A DNA stretch of 64,000 nucleotides from GCA-2731375 sp002731375 (GCA_030752605.1 JASMDX010000078.1:4458-68457); one strand, 5' to 3'; counted from the first letter of the stretch, positions 32,582-42,347 are shown. The notes: generated by a model from the sequence alone, not told the origin. Made by a program: numbers and translations.

Positions 32582-35503
32582 TCAATTTCCAAGCGCCTTG
32601 GCGACCAAGGCGGTTTGTTCTTTTTGGTGTGCGGCGGTGCTGCCGGTGGCGGTGGAGGCGCTCTCCGGCCGACCCACATACCTTGGCCGCTGTGTCTTAT
32701 GGCCGATCTTCTCCAGCACCCCTTCCACGCGGGGAAAGATGTGCCACCAGGCACCCATGTTCTGTGGTTCTTCCTGACACCAGACTACCTCGGCCTTGGG
32801 GAAACGCGCCAATTCCTTGCTCAAGGCAATTTTTGGGAAAGGATAAAGTTGTTCCAGACGCAGCAGATAGACGTTCTTTTTCTTGGCCGCCTCGCGGGCT
32901 TCCAGCAAGTCGTAGTAGACCTTGCCGGTACAAATCACGACACGGCGGATCTTGTCATCAGTAGCAAGCAACTCCCGGTCACCGTCGCTGCTATCCCACA
33001 GTGCCCGGTGAAAGGTGGAGCCTGGCCCCATGTCGGTCAGGGAGGAGACGCAGCGTTTATGGCGCAAAAGGGATTTTGGCGTCATTAGGATCAACGGCTT
33101 GCGGAATTTGCGGTGCAACTGCCGGCGCAGGATGTGGAAATAGTTGGCCGGCGTGCTGCAGTTAGCGACCTGCATGTTGTCTTCGGCGCAAAGCTGTAGA
33201 TAACGTTCCAACCGGGCCGAGGAATGTTCCGGGCCTTGGCCTTCGAAACCGTGGGGCAGCAACATCACCAGGCCGCTCATGCGCAGCCATTTGCTTTCCC
33301 CCGACGAGATGAATTGGTCAATGATCACCTGGGCGCCGTTGGCGAAATCGCCGAATTGGGCTTCCCACATGATCAGACCGCGCGGTTCGGCCAGGGAATA
33401 TCCGTATTCAAAGCCCAATACCGCCGCTTCCGATAGGGCGGAATTGATGACATTATAATCCGCCTGCTTACGGTCCAGATTATTCAGTGGTGTGTAGAGA
33501 TGCTCGTCGACCTGGTCGATAAACTGGGAATGGCGCTGTGAGAACGTACCTCGGGCGCTATCCTGACCCGATAGCCGGACCGGGAAGCCTTCCATTAGCA
33601 ACGAGCCGAAGGCCATGGCTTCCGCGGTGGCCCAGTCGATGCCTTCACCGCTTTCGACAACCGCGCGCTTGGCTGCCAGTTGCCGGCCCACGGTGCGGTG
33701 CAGATTGAAACCTTGGGGGGCCTCGGTCAGGACCTTGGCGATGTGGCGCAGGGTTTCTAGCTTCACCGAGGTGTCGCCCCGCCGGGCTTCGCCACGGGCG
33801 GTTTCCAGGCCCTGCCAGCGGCCTTCCAGCCAATCGGCCTTGTTCGGCTTGTAGCCAGAGGCCGCCTCGAAATCCTGCTCCATACGGGCCTGGAAATCGG
33901 CCACGGCGTTGTCGGCCTCTTCCTGGCTGATGGTACCTTCGGAGACCAACTTCTCGGCATAGATCTGCCGTGAGGTCGGGTGCTGGCCGATCTCCTTGTA
34001 CATCAACGGTTGAGTAAAATTCGGCTCATCACCTTCGTTATGGCCATGGCGGCGATAACAATACATATCGATGATGACGTCTTTTTTGAATTGCTGGCGG
34101 AATTCGGCCGCGACCTTGCCGATATAGCATACCGCTTCGGGGTCATCGCCATTGACGTGGAAAATCGGCGTCTGCACCATCTTGCCCACATCGGAAGGAT
34201 AGGGCGAGGAGCGCGAGAGATTGGGATTGGTGGTGAAACCGATCTGGTTGTTGACGATAATATGAATGGTGCCGCCGACCGTGTAGCCATCCAGATCGGA
34301 CAAGGCGAAACATTCCCCGACCAGGCCCTGGCCGGCGAAGGCGGCATCGCCATGCATCAGCAGGGCCATTACCTTGTCACGAGTTTCATTGCTCTGCTGG
34401 TCCTGCTTGGCTCTTGCCTTGCCCAGGACGACCGGATTGGCGGCCTCCAGGTGCGAGGGGTTGGCGGCCAGCGACAGGTGCACCATATGGCCGCCCAGTT
34501 CCCGGTCGGTGGAGGTGCCCAGATGATATTTCACATCGCCCGAACCCTGGACGTCCTGGGGATGGGCGGAGGTGCCTTGAAATTCCGAGAAAATCGCCGT
34601 GAACGACTTGCGCATCAGGTTCGACAGCACGTTTAAACGGCCCCGGTGGGGCATGCCCAGGGAGATTTCCCGCACCCCCAGTTGTGCCGCCCTTATTAGC
34701 ACCGAATGCAGCAATGGCATCAGGCTTTCGCCGCCATCCAGGCCAAAGCGCTTGGTGCCCGTATGCTTGACCTGCAGAAAGCTTTCAAAGCCTTCCGCTT
34801 CCACTAACTCCCGCAGGATCTGACGTTTTTCATGGTCGGTAAGGTTGATTTCCTTGCCCCGGCCCTCGATCCGCTGCTGAATCCAGGCTTTCTCGTCCGG
34901 CCCCATGATGTGCATGAATTCCACACCGATGCTGCCGCAATAGGTGCGGTTCACAATATCGAGAATTTCGCGCAAGGTGGCATTTTCCAGGCCCAGCACA
35001 TAGTTGATATAGATTGGCCGATCCATATCCGCTTCGGTGAAGCCAAAACTGCGTGGATCCAGTTCGGAATGGGAGACGGTTTTCTGCAAACCAAGCGGAT
35101 CCAGCTTGGCATGTAGATGGCCGCGCACGCGGTAATTACGTATCAGCATCAAGGCGCGCAGGCTGTCCAGGGTCGCCTGGCGGACCTGCGCTGCGCTGAC
35201 GGCGCCAAGGGCTGAAGGGGCCCGGCGTGCGCCTTCCAGAATATTTTGGCCTTCGCCGCTGTCGGTATAGGGATCGGCCTGGCTTTCCAGGCTGCCGCGC
35301 GGGGCCCAGGGGGCGCCGCGAACCTCGGCCACCACAGCTTCCGCCTCGTCGCCCAGTTCAGCGAAGAATTGCTGCCAGGAGGCATCAACGGAGCCGGGTG
35401 AAGTCAAATAACGTTGATAAAGCTGTTCGATAAATGCGCTATTGGTGCCAAACAGAAATGATGAACCTTCAAGGCCGGTCTCGTCAGGGTCCGTTATAGA
35501 CAT
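32582..35503 (-). CDS. sucA: 2-oxoglutarate dehydrogenase E1 component
   Basis: A thiamine-diphosphate enzyme of 973 residues, the normal alphaproteobacterial length. It decarboxylates 2-oxoglutarate and passes succinyl to lipoyl-E2. The N-terminal SSFLFGTNSAFIEQLYQRYL, the substrate/cofactor histidines in MPHRGRLNVL, the ThDP motif (GDAAFAGQGLV through IVNNQIGFTT) and the C-terminal QEEPQNMGAW are clear. It is followed by sucB and preceded by sucD with a 72-base gap. Confidence 0.97.
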   Translation of the reverse strand: MSITDPDETGLEGSSFLFGTNSAFIEQLYQRYLTSPGSVDASWQQFFAELGDEAEAVVAEVRGAPWAPRGSLESQADPYTDSGEGQNILEGARRAPSALGAVSAAQVRQATLDSLRALMLIRNYRVRGHLHAKLDPLGLQKTVSHSELDPRSFGFTEADMDRPIYINYVLGLENATLREILDIVNRTYCGSIGVEFMHIMGPDEKAWIQQRIEGRGKEINLTDHEKRQILRELVEAEGFESFLQVKHTGTKRFGLDGGESLMPLLHSVLIRAAQLGVREISLGMPHRGRLNVLSNLMRKSFTAIFSEFQGTSAHPQDVQGSGDVKYHLGTSTDRELGGHMVHLSLAANPSHLEAANPVVLGKARAKQDQQSNETRDKVMALLMHGDAAFAGQGLVGECFALSDLDGYTVGGTIHIIVNNQIGFTTNPNLSRSSPYPSDVGKMVQTPIFHVNGDDPEAVCYIGKVAAEFRQQFKKDVIIDMYCYRRHGHNEGDEPNFTQPLMYKEIGQHPTSRQIYAEKLVSEGTISQEEADNAVADFQARMEQDFEAASGYKPNKADWLEGRWQGLETARGEARRGDTSVKLETLRHIAKVLTEAPQGFNLHRTVGRQLAAKRAVVESGEGIDWATAEAMAFGSLLMEGFPVRLSGQDSARGTFSQRHSQFIDQVDEHLYTPLNNLDRKQADYNVINSALSEAAVLGFEYGYSLAEPRGLIMWEAQFGDFANGAQVIIDQFISSGESKWLRMSGLVMLLPHGFEGQGPEHSSARLERYLQLCAEDNMQVANCSTPANYFHILRRQLHRKFRKPLILMTPKSLLRHKRCVSSLTDMGPGSTFHRALWDSSDGDRELLATDDKIRRVVICTGKVYYDLLEAREAAKKKNVYLLRLEQLYPFPKIALSKELARFPKAEVVWCQEEPQNMGAWWHIFPRVEGVLEKIGHKTQRPRYVGRPESASTATGSTAAHQKEQTALVAKALGN

Positions 35504-35575
35504 GCTTGCTCCGGCAGCTTTCTGCCACCGCCTCCAACACGATTGTAGTTAACGCGCATACTGCGTGCGGTTTGG

Positions 35576-36454
35576 TTAACCTTTCATTACCTTTAACATG
35601 GTGCTGCCCAGTTCGGCGGGCGAATCCGTTACCTCGATGCCGGCACCGCGCATGGCTTCCATTTTGTCGCCGGCGGTTCCTTTGCCGCCTGAAATGATCG
35701 CGCCGGCATGGCCCATGCGTCTGCCGGGCGGCGCCGTAAGGCCCGCGATGAAACCAACCATTGGCTTCTTGACCTTTGATCGCTTGATGAAATCCGCAGC
35801 TTCCTCTTCCGCCGTGCCGCCGATCTCGCCGATCATGACAATGCCCTCGGTCTCGGGGTCGCCCAGGAACATATCCAGGCAATCGATGAAGTTGGTGCCA
35901 TTGATGGGATCGCCGCCAATGCCTATGCAGGTGCTTTGTCCCAAACCGACGGCGGTGGTCTGTCCCACGGCTTCGTATGTCAAGGTGCCGGAGCGCGAGA
36001 CCACGCCGATTTTGCCACGGGTATGAATATGGCCCGGCATGATGCCGATCTTGCACTCATCGGGCGTGATCACACCGGGGCAGTTTGGGCCGACAAGGCG
36101 GGTCTTGCCTGATGCCTGCAAGGCTCGTTTGACGGTCACCATGTCCAGCACCGGGATGCCTTCGGTGATGCAGATGGCCAGTTCAATCTCACAATCAATG
36201 GCCTCGAGAATGGCGTCGGCGGCAAAGGGCGGTGGCACATAGATCACGGAGGCGTTGGCGCCCGTGGTCTCGATCGCATCCGCCACCGTGTCGAACACCG
36301 GTAGACCCAAATGGCTCTCACCACCCTTGCTAGGCGAGACGCCGCCGATCATCTGGGTGCCATAGGCGATAGCCTGTTCGGAATGAAAGGTGCCCTGATT
36401 GCCGGTAAAGCCCTGGCAGATCACCTTAGTGTTTTTATCGACCAGTACAGACAT
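35576..36454 (-). CDS. sucD: Succinyl-CoA synthetase alpha subunit
   Basis: A 292-residue subunit binding CoA and carrying the phosphohistidine. CoA-binding FTGNQGTFHSEQAIAYGTQM and the active His in MGHAGAIISGGKGTA are present, with GPNCPGVITPDECKIGIMPG in between. It converts succinyl-CoA to succinate with nucleoside triphosphate synthesis together with SucC. Its ATG shares one base with the sucC stop (TAATG), showing coupling. Confidence 0.97.
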   Translation of the reverse strand: MSVLVDKNTKVICQGFTGNQGTFHSEQAIAYGTQMIGGVSPSKGGESHLGLPVFDTVADAIETTGANASVIYVPPPFAADAILEAIDCEIELAICITEGIPVLDMVTVKRALQASGKTRLVGPNCPGVITPDECKIGIMPGHIHTRGKIGVVSRSGTLTYEAVGQTTAVGLGQSTCIGIGGDPINGTNFIDCLDMFLGDPETEGIVMIGEIGGTAEEEAADFIKRSKVKKPMVGFIAGLTAPPGRRMGHAGAIISGGKGTAGDKMEAMRGAGIEVTDSPAELGSTMLKVMKG

Positions 36455-37623
36455 TACGCGGCCTCCTTCACGGCGGCGACCACCTTGGCGGCGGCATCCC
36501 CCAAATCGTCCGCCGCGATAATCGTCAAGCCGGCCGAAGCCATGATTTTCTTGCCCTTTTCCACATTGGTGCCCTCAAGCCGCACGACCAGGGGTTTGTC
36601 CAAATGGACCTCGCGGGCCGCCGCGACCACGCCTTCGGCAATGATGTCACAACGCATAATGCCACCAAAAATATTGACCAGAATGCCCTTCACATTGCTG
36701 TCGGATAAAATGATCTTGAAAGCCTGGGTTACCCGTTCCTTGGTGGCGCCGCCGCCCACGTCAAGAAAGTTGGCGGGTTCACCTCCATGCAGCTTGATAA
36801 TATCCATGGTCGCCATAGCAAGGCCGGCACCGTTTACCATGCAGCCGATTTCGCCATCCAGCTTGATATAGTTCAAGTCTGCCTTGGCGGCCTCCAGCTC
36901 GGCTGGGTCTTCCTCGTCCGCGTCCCGCAACTCTTCGATATCGGCATGCCGGTAGAGAGCATTGTCATCGAAGTTCATCTTGGCATCCAGGGCCATGACC
37001 TCGCCGGTGCCGGTGACCACCAACGGATTTATTTCTACCAGGGAGGCATCGGTGTCTACGAAGGCCTTGTACAGTGCCGTGATCAACTTGACGGCGGAGC
37101 CGACTTGCTTACCCTTCAGGCCGAGGCTAAATGCCAGACGGCGGGCGTGATGGCCCTGCAGGCCCGAAATGGGATCGATCACCAGGGTTTGTATTTTTTC
37201 CGGCGTATCGGCGGCCACCGCCTCGATATCCATGCCGCCCTCGGTCGAGGCCATGATGGCGATACGCGACGTGCCCCGGTCCATCACCGCGCTAAGGTAT
37301 AGCTCCCGCGCAATATCGCAGCCGTCTTCGATATACAGCCGTTTGACCTCTTTGCCCGCCGGCCCAGTTTGATGGGTCACCAGGGTCATGCCCAGAATAT
37401 CACTAGCCAGGCCGCGGACTTCATCGATCGACTTGGCGATCTTTACGCCGCCGCCCTTGCCCCGGCCACCGGCATGGATCTGTGCCTTGACGACCCAGAT
37501 CGGACCTGGCAGGGACCTGGCGACCTTGACCGCCTCGTCCACGCTATAGGCCACGCCGCCGTCCGGTACGCTGACCCCATAGCGCTGCAAGACGCCCTTG
37601 GCCTGATGTTCATGAATATTCAT
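36454..37623 (-). CDS. sucC: Succinyl-CoA synthetase beta subunit
   Basis: A 389-residue ATP-grasp subunit. The start MNIHEHQAKGVLQRYGVSVP is diagnostic and rules out the longer open frame to 37755. VKAQIHAGGRGKGGGVK is the nucleotide-binding loop and NGAGLAMATMDIIKLHGGEP the succinate-binding part. It begins 44 bases after mdh and overlaps sucD by one base. Confidence 0.97.
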   Translation of the reverse strand: MNIHEHQAKGVLQRYGVSVPDGGVAYSVDEAVKVARSLPGPIWVVKAQIHAGGRGKGGGVKIAKSIDEVRGLASDILGMTLVTHQTGPAGKEVKRLYIEDGCDIARELYLSAVMDRGTSRIAIMASTEGGMDIEAVAADTPEKIQTLVIDPISGLQGHHARRLAFSLGLKGKQVGSAVKLITALYKAFVDTDASLVEINPLVVTGTGEVMALDAKMNFDDNALYRHADIEELRDADEEDPAELEAAKADLNYIKLDGEIGCMVNGAGLAMATMDIIKLHGGEPANFLDVGGGATKERVTQAFKIILSDSNVKGILVNIFGGIMRCDIIAEGVVAAAREVHLDKPLVVRLEGTNVEKGKKIMASAGLTIIAADDLGDAAAKVVAAVKEAA

Positions 37624-37666
37624 CGCAATTCCTAATGCTTTCCCTTGAGGACCAGAAACAGACGGG

Positions 37667-38680
37667 CTATTTGGTCTTCTTCGCGGCTCTTTTCTTCGGC
37701 GCCGCCTTTCTGGTTTTTTTGCCCAAGCTTGGATCGAGTTTCTTACAGGTCGCAATTAACTCCTTGACTGATTTGACGGAATTGTCGAATTCCTTCTTCT
37801 CGGACTTGTTCATTGAGATTTCCACGACCCGTTCCACGCCCTTGGCGCCGATCACCACGGGGACGCCCACATACATACCCTTGACGCCATATTCGCCGTT
37901 CAGATTGGCGGCGCAAGGCAGAACGCGTTTTTGATCGCCCAGATAGCTTTCCGCCATCTGGATCGCGGCAGAGGCCGGCGCGTAAAAGGCCGAGCCGGTT
38001 TTCAGCAAACCGACGATTTCGGCGCCACCGTCGCGGGTGCGCTGGATAATCTTGTTCAGGCGTTCCTTGGTGGTCCAGCCCATCTTGACCAGGTCGGGCA
38101 ACGGGATGCCGGCGACCGTGGAATAGCGCGCCAGGGGCACCATGGTATCGCCGTGGCCGCCAAGGACGAAGGCAGTGACGTCTTCAACAGAGACGCCGAA
38201 TTCTTCTGCCAGGAAATAGCGAAAACGGGCCGAGTCCAATATACCAGCCATGCCAACCACCCGGTTCGCCGGCAGGCCCGTGACCTCCCGCAAAACCCAA
38301 ACCATGGCATCCAGCGGATTGGTGATGCAGACGACAAAGGCCTTGGGGGCGTATTTTTTAATGCCCGCACCGACTTGCTGCATGACCTTGATATTGATGC
38401 CCAACAGATCGTCCCGGCTCATGCCCGGCTTACGCGCCACGCCGGCGGTCACGATGATCACATCCGCACCCTTGATGCCGGCATAGGAATTGCTGCCCTT
38501 CAGGCTGCTGTTATAGCCTTCGACCGGTGAGGCTTCCGCCAGATCCAGGGTCTTGCCTTGGGGCAGGCCGTTGACGATGTCAAACATCACCACATCGCCC
38601 AGCTCCTTTAGTCCAGCCAGATGGGCCAGGGTGCCACCGATGTTGCCGCCGCCGATCAATGCGATCTTGTTCCGAGCCAT
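37667..38680 (-). CDS. mdh: Malate dehydrogenase with lysine-rich C-terminal tail
   Basis: An NAD-dependent malate dehydrogenase of the LDH-like group, 337 residues. NAD loop GGGNIGGTLAHLAG, substrate arginines in ARKPGMSRDDLL, and the catalytic His of LGGHGDTMVPLARYS are present. After the normal end near KKLDPSLG there is a tail of about 17 residues made of Lys, Arg and Ala (GKKTRKAAPKKRAAKKTK). It is the first gene of the TCA unit, with GGAAAGGA before the start. Confidence 0.95.
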   Translation of the reverse strand: MARNKIALIGGGNIGGTLAHLAGLKELGDVVMFDIVNGLPQGKTLDLAEASPVEGYNSSLKGSNSYAGIKGADVIIVTAGVARKPGMSRDDLLGINIKVMQQVGAGIKKYAPKAFVVCITNPLDAMVWVLREVTGLPANRVVGMAGILDSARFRYFLAEEFGVSVEDVTAFVLGGHGDTMVPLARYSTVAGIPLPDLVKMGWTTKERLNKIIQRTRDGGAEIVGLLKTGSAFYAPASAAIQMAESYLGDQKRVLPCAANLNGEYGVKGMYVGVPVVIGAKGVERVVEISMNKSEKKEFDNSVKSVKELIATCKKLDPSLGKKTRKAAPKKRAAKKTK

Positions 38681-38801
38681 TTGTAGTCCTTTCCGGATGC
38701 GATCTGATTACTTTGGTTTGCGTTTGTTCGCCGTTGTTTTTGTTGTCTTCATCGCTTTACGTCGACATTCAAGATCCGCCAGTGTTCATCACCAACAACC
38801 C

Positions 38802-39223
38802 TCAACGCTGACGGATTAATCTGGTTACCTTTGTACCCCCGGTTGCCATGGGGTGCAACGCCAGCTTCACATATGTCAAAATGAAATCTCCAAGCCGCTC
38901 GCTCCGCGCGGCAATTCGGCTAATTGGCTGGATATTCGCTACGCCCAGCAACATGTTAACCACCTCATCATCATCGGACATCGGCAACAGCAGACGGCGA
39001 TAATGCATCAACGTTTTCGCCTAATTGAGGGATCGTATTTCGTATATTCATTGTGGAATTCCATCGGTTCCCGACGTTCCACGGTCTCGATATATTGGCT
39101 TGTTACCTGCTGATTGGCCTTGTGAAGCTCATCTACGAAATCATTAAAAGCGCTCTTGAAGGGCATGGAAAAGATCACACCTATCTCGCCATATTTGCTG
39201 AAACCCCGTGGTGAATATGGCAA
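38802..39223 (-). pseudogene. PAS-like regulator remnant, truncated and frameshifted
   Basis: Two overlapping minus-strand frames join near 39010. The first (from 39223) reads FNDFVDELHKANQQVTSQYI and similar helical sequence; the second (to 38802) reads HYRRLLLPMSDDDEVVNMLL, the closing strands of PAS_5-type domains common in Rhodospirillales. The order and spacing fit a single protein broken by a one-base shift. The N-terminal part of the PAS domain is missing. The 121 bases up to mdh hold nothing else recognisable. Confidence 0.55.
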
Positions 39224-39315
39224 TCTAGCGGTGCAGGAATGTGACCGCGTCCGCTATCCTCGCCGACCATGGGCCGCGGTGCTGGAAGCGGGATTGGGAG
39301 CGAGGAGTAAAGACG

Positions 39316-39696
39316 ATGTCTAGACGCGATGGGTTGGTGGCCGAGGTGCTGGATTTGTTGGAACGCTATCAACAAGCCATTGAAACCGGCACCCGTGATG
39401 AAATCCAGACAATGGTTCATTTGCCGGTCGGTTACATCACTGAGGACGATGTGCAAATGCGCGAACGGTATCCTTTCGACCCCGTGAAATTGCGCGAGGT
39501 TACCGGATTTCATCATGGTAAATCCGACTATGATGTGATCGCGATTGACGAAACCAAGGCTCACATAGTCATTACCGCGACACGCATGCGCGAGGACGAC
39601 AGCCCGATCGAGTATGTCTCTGCTTTCTACATTCTGCAAAATCGTGGCGAAGGATGGAAAATTGCCGCCTTTTCCGGCATTCGTACCGAGGCTTAA
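39316..39696 (+). CDS. NTF2/SnoaL-like protein, 126 aa
   Basis: A small alpha-plus-beta protein with an N-terminal helix pair (VLDLLERYQQAIETGTRDEI) followed by strands ending in YVSAFYILQNRGEGWKIAAF, the typical closing hairpin of the NTF2-like fold. ATG 39316 has GGAG before it, while the frame is open to 39241. It starts a unit with two acyl-CoA dehydrogenases (25 bases to the first) and may be an isomerase or hydratase-like accessory. The function is not proven. Confidence 0.75.
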   Translation: MSRRDGLVAEVLDLLERYQQAIETGTRDEIQTMVHLPVGYITEDDVQMRERYPFDPVKLREVTGFHHGKSDYDVIAIDETKAHIVITATRMREDDSPIEYVSAFYILQNRGEGWKIAAFSGIRTEA

Positions 39697-39720
39697 GGCG
39701 AAATGAATAGGTAAAGAACG

Positions 39721-40929
39721 ATGAGTGCATCTCAGCAGGAACTTGACGAATTCCAGGCCGAAGTCGCGGCTTGGTTCAGCGTGAATAAGCCAGCCGATCC
39801 GAGCTTTCTATTGCCGCAAAGCTTCATGGAGGTGGGCACGGACCAGCAGTTCGAATTCCTCCGTAATTGGCAGCGCAAGGTCTATGAGGCGGGCTATCTG
39901 GGCATGGCCTGGCCGAAGGAATATGGCGGCGGCGGCAGGGAGCAGGCCTTTCAGGACATCGCCACGGCCGAGATGGTTCGCCAAAAAGTCCCCTTCATGA
40001 CCAATACCATTGGTTTGAGCTGGGCCGGGCCGTTGATCCTGAACATGGGGACGGAGGCGCAGAAAGAGGCCTATATAAAACGTATCCTCAGTGCCGAGGA
40101 TATCTGGTGCCAGGGCTTTTCCGAACCCGACAATGGCTCGGACCTCGGAAATGCACAGTTGCGGGCGGTTCGTGATGGAGACGAATACATTCTTAACGGC
40201 TCCAAGATCTGGACCTCTTTGGGCGCCTATGCGGATTTCATCATTCTGTTGGCCCGGACCGATACCCAGACCAACACCAAATACGAGGGGTTGAGCTATT
40301 TCCTCGCACCTATGAAGATCGCCGGCGTGGAGCCCGCGCCGATCAAGAAGCTAACCGGTGAGCACGGCTTTACGCAAACTTTTTTCAACGATGCCCGTAT
40401 CGCCGATACCTGTCTGATCGGCGAAGAGGGCGGCGGTTGGCAGGTTGCCATGAAAACCTTGACGTTTGAGCGTGCGGTCAGCGGTGGTCAGGCGGGCGGG
40501 GTGCATTCCATGTCGGTCTCGGCCATGGAGGTGGTCGAGATGGCGCGGCGCGTCATGCGCGATGGTAAACCCGTCATCGAAGATCCAATCATCCGCGATC
40601 AACTGGTTTCCTTTCTGATAGAAGAACGCGGCCTAGCGCTGAACGACAAGCGCGGTGAAATTCCCGGCCTTATATCGGAGCGTCCCGCCTCTATCGCCAT
40701 GTCGCGAAAGCTGACCAATTCCGAATGGCGCCGGCGTCTGAACCAGTTCGCCGTGACCCTGCAAGGCGCCAACGCGTCCCGCTATGTGGGCGATGCGGAT
40801 GCCATTGACGGCGGGCGCTGGCAGCGCGGCTATTTCAATGCCTTTTCGGGGACCATTGGTGGCGGCACCAGCCAGATTCAGAAAAATATCGTCGGCGAGC
40901 GGGTTCTTGGCCTGCCCAAGTCGGAGTAG
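39721..40929 (+). CDS. Acyl-CoA dehydrogenase, catalytic partner, 402 aa
   Basis: A full-length acyl-CoA dehydrogenase. CQGFSEPDNGSDLGNAQLRA and ILNGSKIWTSLGAYADF are FAD and acyl-binding motifs; the C-terminus ends FSGTIGGGTSQIQKNIVGER. A glutamate at the internal catalytic position is seen in TLTFERAVSGGQAG. The extended N-terminus fits the large class that pairs with a second dehydrogenase. It is followed after 12 bases by such a second gene, so they probably form a heteromeric enzyme for a bulky or ring acyl-CoA. Confidence 0.92.
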   Translation: MSASQQELDEFQAEVAAWFSVNKPADPSFLLPQSFMEVGTDQQFEFLRNWQRKVYEAGYLGMAWPKEYGGGGREQAFQDIATAEMVRQKVPFMTNTIGLSWAGPLILNMGTEAQKEAYIKRILSAEDIWCQGFSEPDNGSDLGNAQLRAVRDGDEYILNGSKIWTSLGAYADFIILLARTDTQTNTKYEGLSYFLAPMKIAGVEPAPIKKLTGEHGFTQTFFNDARIADTCLIGEEGGGWQVAMKTLTFERAVSGGQAGGVHSMSVSAMEVVEMARRVMRDGKPVIEDPIIRDQLVSFLIEERGLALNDKRGEIPGLISERPASIAMSRKLTNSEWRRRLNQFAVTLQGANASRYVGDADAIDGGRWQRGYFNAFSGTIGGGTSQIQKNIVGERVLGLPKSE

Positions 40930-40941
40930 AGGGTCGCCATT

Positions 40942-42072
40942 ATGACGGAACAAGCCGAAATTCTGTTCTCGGACGAACAGGCGCAGCTTATGGATATCGC
41001 CGAGTCATTCTCGGCTAGCAAATCACCCATCGACGCCGTGCGTCGGCGGATCGAAGCCGAAAGCGCCATCGAGGTTGAGCTGTGGCGGGAAATGGCCGTC
41101 CTTGGTTGGCTGGGTATAGCCATTCCGGAGGAATACGGTGGCAGCGGCCTGGGTTTGGGCGAGGTTGTGAGCATTGTCGAGCCCATGGGCAGGAGACTAT
41201 TTTCGGCGCCCCTGGCTTCCACCACCTTGGTGGCGCAGACCGTTCTGCTCGGTGGAGACAAGGCGCAGAAATCTCATTGGCTACCGCAATTGGCTGGTGG
41301 TACGGTCGCGGCCCTGGCCCTGACGGAGGCGCATGGCGATTGGGATTTGAGCAATCTAACCTGCGCCGCCGAACGCGCCGGCGGCACGATAACCCTGAGC
41401 GGTGGAAAGACCTTTGTCACGGATGCGGCCATGGCCGATGTATTGCTAGTGTCCGTGGCTCTGGACGGTGCGCCGGCACTGGTATTGCTGGAAACATCAG
41501 CCCTGCCGTCAGCTGCATTGCGGCGCGAAGTGGTGATAGACGAGACCCGGCGCAGCCATGCCGTGGATCTGAATGGTGTTGAGGTGCCTAGCGCCAATCT
41601 GCTGCCCCAGGACGGCGCCGCGGACTGCCTGAAAAGCCTGCATCTGTCCGCCTGTTTATTGTATGCGGCGGAGATGTGCGGCGGCACCGCCGGTGTCATT
41701 AACGTGACCCTGGAATATCTGCTGACCCGCCGCCAGTTCGATCATTTCATTGGTGCCTATCAGGCTCTGAAACACCCCATGGTTGATGCACTGGTCGGCT
41801 TAGAGCAGGCCCGTTCGCACCTTTATCATGCCGCCACGATCTTTGATCCCGCCAACGCGGCCGAGGGAGAGATTGCGGTGCGCATGGCCAAGGCTCAGGC
41901 GGCGGATGCCTTTGCTTTTGCCTCGGACCGGGCCATCCAGTTCCACGGCGCCTTTGGTTTTACCTATGACTGCGATGCCCAGTTATACCGCCGCCGCGCC
42001 TTGTGGTGTGAACAACAGCATGGCGACGGTGCCCATCACCGAAAGCACTTGGCCGGGTTATTGCTCGACTAA
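40942..42072 (+). CDS. Acyl-CoA dehydrogenase-like subunit, probably non-catalytic, 376 aa
   Basis: It has the acyl-CoA dehydrogenase fold (LGWLGIAIPEEYGGSGLGLG; TRRQFDHFIGAYQALKHPMV; AIQFHGAFGFTYDCDAQLYR). At the internal catalytic position the sequence reads SLHLSACLLYAAEM without the Glu, and the C-terminal EGTS/GGTS motif is absent (RRRALWCEQQHGDG). This loss is known in the partner subunits of heteromeric dehydrogenases that act on steroid side chains. It ends overlapping a GFA remnant on the other strand by four bases. Confidence 0.88.
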   Translation: MTEQAEILFSDEQAQLMDIAESFSASKSPIDAVRRRIEAESAIEVELWREMAVLGWLGIAIPEEYGGSGLGLGEVVSIVEPMGRRLFSAPLASTTLVAQTVLLGGDKAQKSHWLPQLAGGTVAALALTEAHGDWDLSNLTCAAERAGGTITLSGGKTFVTDAAMADVLLVSVALDGAPALVLLETSALPSAALRREVVIDETRRSHAVDLNGVEVPSANLLPQDGAADCLKSLHLSACLLYAAEMCGGTAGVINVTLEYLLTRRQFDHFIGAYQALKHPMVDALVGLEQARSHLYHAATIFDPANAAEGEIAVRMAKAQAADAFAFASDRAIQFHGAFGFTYDCDAQLYRRRALWCEQQHGDGAHHRKHLAGLLLD

Positions 42073-42347
42073 TCCAAGGCCTTGGTGGCCTTGTAGCGCT
42101 CCACCTTCGGTTCGGTGCTGTCGTAATGGGCCAAGCCGTCCGGGATATCCACCCAATGCGCCCGTTGATCATGGAAGGCATGGGCCTGGGGCGCGCGATC
42201 AATCTCGCCGGAAATCAGGGCGCGGGCCACATGCATTTCTCCTGGTGTCAGGTCCGAGGTGAAGAACATCGTGCTGCCGCACAGGCAGGCGCCCTCATAA
42301 GTGCTGGGCCATTTGTCGATCTCCTCGCAAAGAATGCTGCGATGGTA
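42069..42347 (-). pseudogene. GFA-family remnant
   Basis: An open minus-strand stretch after a TAA near 42347 reads TYEGACLCGSTMFFTSDLTP followed by EMHVARALIS and HAFHDQRAHWVDIPDGLAHY. This has the CxCG element and the C-terminal His/Trp pattern of GFA proteins, but the central cysteine motifs are missing and no start codon fits the full stretch; ATG 42269 gives only 66 codons. The rest up to 42551 contains no recognisable feature. Confidence 0.5.
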
